A stretch of DNA of 64,000 nt, from positions 1,116,001-1,180,000 of the forward strand of contig CANNFY010000001.1 in NCBI GenBank assembly GCA_947504045.1. Reading direction: 5' to 3'. Both the position numbers and the translations under genes were made by a program. Positions within the stretch are counted from its first letter, which is position 1, and each line of letters starts with the position of its first letter. The notes beneath the pieces are model-generated. The model had not been told where the DNA came from. It did not search any database and saw nothing but the letters and a program-made list of their open reading frames with translations. Of the stretch, positions 47,722 through 56,600 are shown piece after piece. Source of the stretch: an uncultured Maribacter sp. GTDB lineage: Bacteria; Bacteroidota; Bacteroidia; Flavobacteriales; Flavobacteriaceae.

Positions 47722-50700
47722 TAAAACGTATTCTTGTATTTTATTATAGCTGTATTTCCATCAGTTTTACCGGGTAATACATATTTAAGTTCTACTTTAT
47801 AATCTTCTTTTTTCATAAAAGGAAATCTACCCCAGATTAAATAATTGTATTTTTCATTTCCGGTTGCTCCATTTACTAAATATTTTTTAGCGATTTTATA
47901 TTGAAGATCTATATAGTCATTATAATAGGTAATAGGAAGATGCCATCGTATTGGAAAATTGGTTTTTAAATACGGGTTGTCCATATTGGTTTGCGAATAC
48001 GATATATAGGAAGAGCTTAGTTGTAATGATCTAATTGGTGGTTTACCCAAAATAAGCGTATCACGTGTTAATTCAATATTACCATCTAAAGGATATTCTT
48101 CATACAAGAGAGGGTTAATAGAATCTTTAAAATAACGGTCTGTCATTATAGCTTCGTATTGTAATAATGGTTTGTTAGCGGTATACAATGTTCCAATTAA
48201 ATCATGCTCTTCAAAAGGTTCAAAATCTTCGCTTATAAGTGACATACGTCCTACATTTGCTATTCTATTATCTGTATCAGGTTGTGAATCAGAAGTAGTT
48301 ATTGCTGTTAAGCCTTTAAGAGAATTAATCTTCTTGGCAAACGTATTATGTTTACTAGTAGAAAAATCAAAATTTAGTCTACTAATAAAAGCACCATTAG
48401 TTGCATTTCCGGTAAGTGTATTTTTTGAAATTTCTAAATTTTCAGATATTTGAGTAAATTCTACCGTACTTAACACCTGATTTTCTTCTATATCGCCAGG
48501 GTTCATGGTTACAAGTGCATAGGTGTATTTCTGCTCATTGTCTAAATTAGGTATTGCAAAATTTAATCGTTTTTCCGAAGCATCATATGAGAAAGTTGTT
48601 TTTGTTTTATTTCCAGTCTCGTCTATAAAATACAATTCATCACTAAATCCATTTCCAAAAAGATATTCTTGCCCTTTATCTAGTTGTACAAAACCTGTAT
48701 TGGTTTCTTTTGGAAACATATAAAGTTGATTTTTAATAGGATACATATAAACAATATTTTTATCGGGTATTTTTCTAGGAGCATCTCCAGTAGTAAAAAC
48801 AGAAGTTTTTTCTTCAATTACCGGTTTCCCTTCTTCCATAACTTGTACCCAATTACCGCCTACTTTTTCTTCAAATGAAACTTTAGCAATAGCAGTAATT
48901 TCGGTTTCAGGAGGTAATATTTCATGCGAATCAAAAATTAATACATCCATATTATTGTTCAATTCATATTCTCCTGGAATGTCTTCGCCATTTTGGGTTA
49001 AACTTATTTCTTTTAAACTAATTCTATACGTTTTAGTTCCTTGGTCATCTTCAATAGTAAGTTCACTATTTATTGGAGCATTAAATGCTACTTGTATAGC
49101 ATCAAAAACATCTACATCTACGTTTCCGTTAGATGGTTTGATGTCCGAAATAATAACCAAATCATCCATGCCAGTTTTACCCATTATTTCGCAAGGTTCT
49201 CCTATAACTACTTTTACTCGTGTATGTATATTAATTGCGCCAAGCACTTTTACATCTACTCCGGCATATCCTTTTATAAAAACAGGGTTGGGTAGTTGGG
49301 CTTGCGCTAATATTGCTAAACCAGCTTCTAAAATTGGTATTTCTTTTTTAATGCCAAATAATTTAATTCTTACTCCAATTTCTCCTTGTAAATAGGCATA
49401 CATTTGACCTACAGAATACCAACCATCCATTCCTAAAGGTCCTTCTTTTCCTTTACAGTATGCATCGCCAAAATCTCTAAGCATTAAATCGAAACCAGCG
49501 CCAACAGCTACTTTAGCGTATACTAATTTCCAATCAAAACCCATTCCTAATTCAAATTTAGCTCCAAATGCATATCCTACACCTTGTGCCAATTCTTGAT
49601 TAAAATTACGCCCAAACGCCAACTCTTCATCTGTCATATGAAGAATGTCAATTACATTTTGTGGTGGTAAAGCTGGTTCGGGTAAAATAGTACCCGTCAT
49701 AAAATAAAGGTTAAAACTAACTAAATAAGGTCCTACAGGAATTTCTTTTAATCCGAATCTGTGTGTAGGTGTACCTACATAAATATACCAGTCGCTAGGA
49801 GAGTTAAAATATTCTAGTCTTCCTAACAAGTTTTTTTCACCTTCACCTACTATTGGTGGTGCATTTAAATATACATCTAACAGACCCCAATAGGAACGAT
49901 TTCTAAAATCAAAATCAATAGCTACTTGTGCTGCAAATAATTCTTCTCCTGTAAGTAAATCTGGAAAAATATTATCTGCAAAATATTTTAAACCTTCTTT
50001 ATCTATAGACATTTCATGAAAGTTACTTAAGGCTTGTTCTTTTGCAGATACTTCAGATTGCATGTCGTCTACAGTACCAAATGGTGTTTGTGTTTTACCG
50101 CCATTACTTTGACCCTGTATAAGCATTGCGCCTCCATAAAAGCCTAATCTACTTACACCACCACCTGCTGACTTACTGTTAAAAGCAATTTCTACTCCGG
50201 CAAGACCTGTAAAGTTGTCTTTTACTTGAAAAGCTACTAATGCTTTAAACCCCATAGAAGTTTGAATGTCTGGTTGGTAGTAAATTCCAGAAAGTGAAGT
50301 GGCCTCTTCATTCATACCTGCTTTTCGCATATGATGGTACACACCACCACCAATATCAAAAATGGTAAAGTTTTTACTTTCTCCTTTATTTGTAGGTCTT
50401 CCGTGGCCATCTACAAACCAATAACGATAGCCGTCAACTGCTCCGAATAACCCTCTTGCTCCTACTTCTATACCTAAATCTTCTGCATATAATTGCAATT
50501 GGCCAGCAAAACCTTTGCCATACACAGGGTTGTCTTCAAAGAAAGATAGACTACCGTAAAATTCAAAAGATTTTCTTTTTACATCTACTTCTACATCGGT
50601 AACTTTAATACCATCGTACTTCCATTTTAGTAAATCACCTTCATCCAGTTTACCAATAATTTTTAGTCCAACGTCTCCATGAATACCTTCGCTATCTAAA

Positions 50701-52556
50701 TTCATAAAGCAATTGAAATCTAGAATTGCGTTTTCTTCTTCATCTGTGGTAAAACCTATATCATAAAAACCGAGTTCAAAACCTGCTATTTTTGGTAAAG
50801 TAATATCATCTTTAAAACCAGCATAGTCTACGGATAAATAGGGTCTTTGACGCGATTGTATTTTTAAATTTTGAAAAGATAAACCCTCAAATTCTAAATC
50901 TACAACCGCCGTAGAGTCATTTAAAGACTCAGAGGATAGAGAATTAAATTGGTCGTCTTGGCTTGGTTTTACAGACATTAGTCCGGTTAAATTTGCCTCG
51001 GGATAGAAACGGTTATTCTCTACCTCAAGGGTAACATATGAGCCTTCAAAAATTTTTGCTTTTGCTTTAAAAACATCAAAACTTACATCGTCAACAGCTT
51101 CTACATTTACAGAATAAAATTGGTCTGCTGTAATAACGCCCCTATAGGCTAGTTTGCCTCCTGTAGATTTTTTATCACTTATAGGAAGCACAATTTCACC
51201 ATTAAATCCTCCTTTTATAAAACGATTTACCTTTAGGTCAACACCTATAGAATCTACAGATATTTGCCACTTACTAGCATCCCCTTCATTAATATCTAAA
51301 ACGTCTGTAGCGTAAAAATCACCAGAAACACCAAAGTTGTCTATAAATAAATTACGCGCACCAATTGCTATGCGTTCTTCTGAACCTTTCTTTTTAAATT
51401 CTGGTGGTAGTAGTACGCGTACTTCATTAGAATGAAAACCACGCCAAAGGTTATCATTGCCTTGCAAGAGCCCTTGTGTATGGTATATTTCAGGAAAATT
51501 TATTCCTGCAACATTTTTTGTATCACTTAAATCTAAAACGGTTTTTTCCATTTTAAAACCCCAATTGGGTAGTGCTTTAAGCTGAAACATTGGCAAGTCT
51601 AGCTCTATTAATAAACCTCCTAATTCATCTGTTTCTAAGCCTAATGAGGTTCCTAAGTAGGTTTTGTTATCTCTTGGAGATTCACCTGTACCTGCAGTTA
51701 CATTATTTGGGTATTTAGGAGAGCCATCATCATTAATTGGTATGGCAACAGATTTTGCTATACGAACGTCTAGGTTTAATCCTATTTGTTTTACTCTGCC
51801 TTCACAATCTATATCTACATAGGTAGCACCATCTCCTTTACCAGTTTCTGGATCTTTACCTCCTTTGAAGATAAATAACCATTGGCCGCCATTTTGGCCT
51901 ACATAAGCATCTTCTAACAAGGTTAAACGTGCTTCGCCATAAATACCACCATCTTTTGAAATTTTTACATTGTTGGCTGCAAATAATAGATTTTCAACAC
52001 CTAATTCGCCTAAATTTAGTTTGGCAAACATATCTACCTCGGTGTAATTGGGGTGATATTCCATGCGAACAATACCCAAGGTAATATCGGAACTTTCGCT
52101 AACACTTTTTTTAATTCCTACAGGTAGCTCTATGGCTTGGTTGCCACCAATAATATCTATAAAATTTTGGTTTTCTTCTAAAATGGCAAATACATTTTCG
52201 CCTGTTTCAAGTGCTTTTTTAGAGTTGTTATCTAATTTGGCTCTAGCTTTTTCTTTTAAACCTTCTAGGTATCCGCTAGTAAATTCTGCTACCGTTCCTA
52301 AAATATCGTTATTTACATTTTCAGAAAACTTTTTTAGCTCCGGAAAATTTTTAAACTTTTTATTGCTAGCAATGGTAACTGGAACCTGAGCTTTATGGGC
52401 TTTCTCTTTTTGCCAGCGTGCCATTGGGTTAGTTGCTCCTATACTACTAAGAGTGGTAACAGGTTTATTTGTATTGGTAGTGTCTTTTTTGATTGGGTTT
52501 GCCCAAGTAATATTTGTGTATAGCAATAGGATTATATATAGGCAGTTTTTTTTCAT
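47721..52556 (-). CDS. 1611-aa exported protein of unknown fold
   Basis: Signal peptide MKKNCLYIILLLYTNITWA, then a helical part (about 50-125) and over 1000 residues dominated by alternating strand pattern with repeated sections of DxxxDFNCFMNLDSEGIHGDVGLKI-type amphipathic strands (short form here). An Ig-like (SbsA/Big_5-type) domain is visible near 1140-1265: DVDVFDAIQVAFNAPINSEL. No HExxH, no known catalytic motif, and no T9SS sorting domain. Terminal residues KYKNTF end in Phe as many outer-membrane barrels do, but the protein is far too long for a simple barrel. Location inferred: periplasm or outer membrane. Follows the 206-aa gene after 5 bases. Confidence 0.7.
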   Translation of the reverse strand: MKKNCLYIILLLYTNITWANPIKKDTTNTNKPVTTLSSIGATNPMARWQKEKAHKAQVPVTIASNKKFKNFPELKKFSENVNNDILGTVAEFTSGYLEGLKEKARAKLDNNSKKALETGENVFAILEENQNFIDIIGGNQAIELPVGIKKSVSESSDITLGIVRMEYHPNYTEVDMFAKLNLGELGVENLLFAANNVKISKDGGIYGEARLTLLEDAYVGQNGGQWLFIFKGGKDPETGKGDGATYVDIDCEGRVKQIGLNLDVRIAKSVAIPINDDGSPKYPNNVTAGTGESPRDNKTYLGTSLGLETDELGGLLIELDLPMFQLKALPNWGFKMEKTVLDLSDTKNVAGINFPEIYHTQGLLQGNDNLWRGFHSNEVRVLLPPEFKKKGSEERIAIGARNLFIDNFGVSGDFYATDVLDINEGDASKWQISVDSIGVDLKVNRFIKGGFNGEIVLPISDKKSTGGKLAYRGVITADQFYSVNVEAVDDVSFDVFKAKAKIFEGSYVTLEVENNRFYPEANLTGLMSVKPSQDDQFNSLSSESLNDSTAVVDLEFEGLSFQNLKIQSRQRPYLSVDYAGFKDDITLPKIAGFELGFYDIGFTTDEEENAILDFNCFMNLDSEGIHGDVGLKIIGKLDEGDLLKWKYDGIKVTDVEVDVKRKSFEFYGSLSFFEDNPVYGKGFAGQLQLYAEDLGIEVGARGLFGAVDGYRYWFVDGHGRPTNKGESKNFTIFDIGGGVYHHMRKAGMNEEATSLSGIYYQPDIQTSMGFKALVAFQVKDNFTGLAGVEIAFNSKSAGGGVSRLGFYGGAMLIQGQSNGGKTQTPFGTVDDMQSEVSAKEQALSNFHEMSIDKEGLKYFADNIFPDLLTGEELFAAQVAIDFDFRNRSYWGLLDVYLNAPPIVGEGEKNLLGRLEYFNSPSDWYIYVGTPTHRFGLKEIPVGPYLVSFNLYFMTGTILPEPALPPQNVIDILHMTDEELAFGRNFNQELAQGVGYAFGAKFELGMGFDWKLVYAKVAVGAGFDLMLRDFGDAYCKGKEGPLGMDGWYSVGQMYAYLQGEIGVRIKLFGIKKEIPILEAGLAILAQAQLPNPVFIKGYAGVDVKVLGAINIHTRVKVVIGEPCEIMGKTGMDDLVIISDIKPSNGNVDVDVFDAIQVAFNAPINSELTIEDDQGTKTYRISLKEISLTQNGEDIPGEYELNNNMDVLIFDSHEILPPETEITAIAKVSFEEKVGGNWVQVMEEGKPVIEEKTSVFTTGDAPRKIPDKNIVYMYPIKNQLYMFPKETNTGFVQLDKGQEYLFGNGFSDELYFIDETGNKTKTTFSYDASEKRLNFAIPNLDNEQKYTYALVTMNPGDIEENQVLSTVEFTQISENLEISKNTLTGNATNGAFISRLNFDFSTSKHNTFAKKINSLKGLTAITTSDSQPDTDNRIANVGRMSLISEDFEPFEEHDLIGTLYTANKPLLQYEAIMTDRYFKDSINPLLYEEYPLDGNIELTRDTLILGKPPIRSLQLSSSYISYSQTNMDNPYLKTNFPIRWHLPITYYNDYIDLQYKIAKKYLVNGATGNEKYNYLIWGRFPFMKKEDYKVELKYVLPGKTDGNTAIIKYKNTF

Positions 52557-52561
52557 TTTTA

Positions 52562-53182
52562 TTATTGGTTTTTCTTAGTCTTAGACCCTTTTAAAATATG
52601 TTTTATACCTTTTAATTTATTTGGTAAATTGGGTAATTGTCCAGTTTTTGAAAATATAATTACTACAAAAGTCAATAATCCCAGTCCTGTAATACCTGTA
52701 ATGAAAAAAAGAACGCTAAGTAAATAATATAGTCCCTTGGTAAACACATTAGGTTTTGAACCAATTAAAAAAATGTTATTGATTGCTAGAATCTGAATAC
52801 TTTTTTTATTTGATGTTAGTTGAATATTACTAAAACTATCAAGTTGTTTTTTGCTAAACGATAATGGTAGTATTTCTTTTAAATTGTCATTTGTAATATT
52901 ATTTTTTGTTTTGAAAAATGCTACTAGTTTTTTGTGTTCTGCATCTGGTATGTAATACCTTTTTTCTAAGGTGTCTTTGGAATTAGCAACTAATTTTAGA
53001 TTTATGTATTTGTCACTTTCGAATGGGTAACTTATTGAAAAGTGTTTTAGTTCTTTTATTTTAGGAATACTATTTTTAAATGTTTTAGCTTTTACATAGA
53101 ATAATGGCGCAACTTTTACTACTAAGACAAGGCATAGCGTAAAACCGAATATTATATTTAAAAGATGTCTTGTTGTATTCAT
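52562..53182 (-). CDS. 206-aa membrane protein with two hydrophobic segments
   Basis: No family recognised. TM near 8-27 (LLNIIFGFTLCLVLVVKVAP) and near 150-178 (YYLLSVLFFITGITGLGLLTFVV), with an extracytoplasmic domain of about 115 residues between and a basic cytoplasmic tail (KGIKHILKGSKTKKNQ). The topology suggests an inner-membrane protein whose loop faces the periplasm. Encoded between the putative immunity gene and the 1611-aa gene, only 5 bases before the latter. May anchor or regulate the complex; not established. Confidence 0.65.
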   Translation of the reverse strand: MNTTRHLLNIIFGFTLCLVLVVKVAPLFYVKAKTFKNSIPKIKELKHFSISYPFESDKYINLKLVANSKDTLEKRYYIPDAEHKKLVAFFKTKNNITNDNLKEILPLSFSKKQLDSFSNIQLTSNKKSIQILAINNIFLIGSKPNVFTKGLYYLLSVLFFITGITGLGLLTFVVIIFSKTGQLPNLPNKLKGIKHILKGSKTKKNQ

Positions 53183-53312
53183 AAGTAGCTAATTTGTTTT
53201 CTACTCATTGTTTTAATGTACATTCATATTACTTTCTTATTGTTTCTGGCACGAACAAGATGCTTGTGCTAGCGTTTATATTTACTGTTTGAACCAGCAG
53301 GGGAAACTTATA
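53183..53312 (-). other. 130-bp intergenic stretch with a GC-rich imperfect hairpin
   Basis: Between the immunity gene and the 206-aa membrane protein. It contains GCACGAACAAGATGCTTGTGC (53249-53269, shortened pairing of 8 positions with one wobble and one mismatch) next to CTAGCG and CAGCAGGGGAAAC, both much richer in GC than neighbouring DNA. No ORF is supported. The position, just after a toxin/immunity pair, is where scars of cassette exchange are commonly found. Confidence 0.35.
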
Positions 53313-53603
53313 TTAAGTAGGTAACTTATCTTCTAATACAGACTCTGCATATTCATAAGCCATAAAAAAACAGGTAAATAATAAATATTCATTAGTAGAT
53401 TTTTCAACTTCAACTTCATTAGAGAGCCATTCATTGAATTCTATTATTATTTCTTCAGTAAAAAGACTTACCAAAGAATTTAATTCACTAACACTTGAGT
53501 TCTCAATTTGCTCATCTCTATATCCATCATCCCCGAGCCCCCATTTTTCAGCTTCATTAATTAAATTTCTTAATTTTTCAGGTATATTTTCTTTGTTGTA
53601 CAT
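53313..53603 (-). CDS. Probable immunity protein, 96 aa acidic
   Basis: Small, strongly acidic (about 20 Glu/Asp) cytoplasmic-type protein without a signal peptide: NIPEKLRNLINEAEKWGLGD, GYRDEQIENSSVSELNSLV, then a helical end YLLFTCFFMAYEYAESVLE. Its opening pattern (PEKLR..I..AEKWG.GDD..R...) resembles small proteins that follow toxin-bearing genes in polymorphic toxin loci. It starts one base after the stop of the 1735-aa toxin-like gene (translation coupled), the place expected for an immunity gene. The only cluster member without export signals. No experimental basis; recognition is from context and general look. Confidence 0.65.
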   Translation of the reverse strand: MYNKENIPEKLRNLINEAEKWGLGDDGYRDEQIENSSVSELNSLVSLFTEEIIIEFNEWLSNEVEVEKSTNEYLLFTCFFMAYEYAESVLEDKLPT

Positions 53604-53604
53604 A

Positions 53605-56600
53605 TTATTTAGGAGTTAAAGTTTTTAAATAATCATCCCATAAATTATAATATTCATCTCTAACTAACTGAGGGGTGTCAGCTGCATCAAACTGCTTTTT
53701 TGCTAAATCTAAAATATCATCCTTGGTTACTTTGGAGTAATCAATTTTAGTGACGCCTTGTTTAATTCTCATTTCTTTCGCCCAAGTATTGAAAACACCT
53801 CTCGTAGCATTATGATTCGGATTATTAAGCATATAAACAGAAGGGGCTTTATTAGCCGAATAATTGGAATATTTAGCTTTCATCCAAACAGAATTAACTC
53901 CGTGATGAGATTGAACTCCTGTAGGTCTAGGGGTTATATCTGTATGTTTACCAACGTAAAACACATTATCTCCTTTAGCAATAGCTGTTTTAAATTCATC
54001 AATACTTTTAAATAATCTATTAGCCCCCGCCTCAGCCAAATTATCAATATTCGCAAGTGTACGGTTATAATCATCAGTAAGCCCATTTCTATGAATAATA
54101 TCTTCTAGTTGATCAATTACATCATCAATTTCATTTGTGTTGAAATCTACACCGTTTCTTTTAAAATTAGTAGCTATAACGAATTCTCTGAGTTCACTTT
54201 CTGTATATCTAGCAAATTTAGCTGAGGATTTCCCAAGGTTTTGTAATAAATCTGCACCTCCTTTTGCAGCTAAAGCATATGAAATGTCTGTCCAAATTTG
54301 CCATTTTTCTTCACATTTAAGACGCTCTTCTGCAGATTCTGTTGCATTACAACCATGAGGGCCTGTTTTTGTCATTTGTAACGTAATGTCAGCTACTGTA
54401 TAACCAAAATCAATTAATTGATATGATTTTTGGAAAGCTATAGCAACCCTTGTTCCTTTTTCGGCTGTTCGTATTGCTGCTATTGCTCCTGCTCCCTCAC
54501 CTAATGTTCCTATTGTAATAGCTACATTAAAGGTGTTCCATGCAAAATTTTGCCATCTTTGATTTGCTTCATTTTCTTCTAAATATTCTAAGAATATTGC
54601 AGGGACCGGGGTCATTTCTCCACAAATTTCGGAAGCTCTAGGATCTGTTGCACAACCTGAGGCTAATGGCGATATATCATTTAGAATGGTAAGGCCAATC
54701 ATATCAAAAGGAGAAGCATTTTCTACAAGAGTTTGATATTTTCTATTGCTACCACAACCTCTAGTGCCAGAGCAACATGAAATACACCTTTTGATAATTA
54801 CTTTGTTTGTAGCATCGTTATAACTAAATTCAAAATCGTTTCTGTTTTGGACATAGGATACAATTACATAATCCTTTTGTTCTACATCCCAAACTAATGG
54901 CGTAAGCATTTTAAGGTTTTCATCTTCCGCTCGTGCTTTTGACAAACGGATTATTTCTCTAAAAAAAGTGGAATAAGCATCTCCAGTAAAATAATCACTT
55001 AATCTATTCTTTAATTGAACAATAAGTAATTCATTATTTACTTTGTGTTTAGAATCTTCTAAAGCATTTATAAAAGCACTAGCTTCTTCATTTTTTACTC
55101 CAGTAATAAGATTAGCTATTGCTTCATGATGGGTATTAAATACTTTTTGCAGTTTGCCATCTAATAGTATTTTTAAGATGTCAAGTTTTTGTTCTAAACT
55201 AAATAACTCTATAACTTCTGATTCAAAACCATATGCTAGTTTAAAAAGTGTTTCTCTTTCTTTATCATTTATAAGTTTGTCTAAGTCATTTGTAATCCAA
55301 CCATCTAGTTTGTTTAAGGCATTATAATATTTTTCCCAAGAAAAAGGTTTTTGTACATTTTGAGAGATATTTTTTGCTGATTTTTGCCAAGCTAGGTATT
55401 GTTGCTTTTGTGCTTCAATTAAATCTTCAGAGCCATTTTGGCATATTAATTCAGCAACTTTTCTTAAATAGTCTTCTTCAGAACCTTCAACGGTTGGTAA
55501 GTTTTTGTATGAGTCAAAATATTCTTGACCTAAAATGCATAATTCTGTTGAACAATTTTGTGCAATTGCAAAACGGGTAAGATTTGTATTAGAGTCATCA
55601 ATATTAATACTGCCAATATTAGAGGTAACATACTCATAATTAGTGGCAAAAATATTTGGACATTCCCCAGGGACTGGTACATATAGATAAACTACGGAGT
55701 TGTTCGAAATATTTGAAATTAAAGCTAACTCAAATGCTCTGTCATTCCCTTCAGTAAAATATCCTTTAAATTTACCCGAAGAATCATATTTTGCATCATA
55801 TGCTAAATCATTATTTAATCTGAATCCTGGAACAGTACCTTCAATTTTATTTGATCCTGGGGCATTTCTAATAATAGATGAATTTGCAATTGAAAATGGA
55901 GTCCAGTCTGGAGTAAACCAGGTTCTATTTGCAATTTCCCCATCCTCTTGATCCTGAAAAATTCCAAGGTTAAGCCCTTCGTCGCTCATACGTGCCCAGT
56001 CTACATACGAAAGTTGGTTGCCACTATTATAGTCCATTAACCAATTGGTTCCACTGCCAGATGTATTGTCGTAGTTACTAAAAGGATGGTCTAATCTAAA
56101 GACACCATGGCCTAACTCATGAGCGGCTATTAAATTATCGGAGTCTTTATTTTCTATAGCGTCTCCGCTACCAGCATGCCCATTAAATAGATATCCCCAT
56201 TGTCTTGTTTTGGGCATAAAACCAGAAAGTGCTTTACTAATTGGCATGTTACTAGGTAGTAGAAAAAGGTGGTATGCACTACGATCCCAGTTACTATTTT
56301 TGGCTTTATAGGCTTGTTGTATGTTTTTTAACTCCTCTGGGTAATTAGAAACTAAGCCACTGCCATCATAATCTAATTGGTTGTTGCTATTATCATCCCA
56401 ATCCGATTTTACTAGGCTTAGGGTTTCTGTAGCTACTGTAAAAGAAGCTCCTGCTTTACCAAAAATGCTATTTAAATCTGTGCTTAAGTCAGAAAGTGTG
56501 GTGCCAGTTTGGTTGTCATAAGTTACTTGTACTAAAACAACATCTACGATATTATGCTGCTTAATATGGTGTACAAAAAAGCTAGCTGCTATTTGGTATT

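Noticed and set aside
48955-49395. 146-codon plus-strand frame
   Set aside because: Antisense to the 1611-aa gene; low-complexity Ser/Thr/Ile composition typical of a reverse-frame shadow.
47721-52556. T9SS sorting domain at the end of the 1611-aa protein
   Set aside because: The C-terminus shows none of the PNP...G.Y..... pattern that is clear in the 2133-aa protein.
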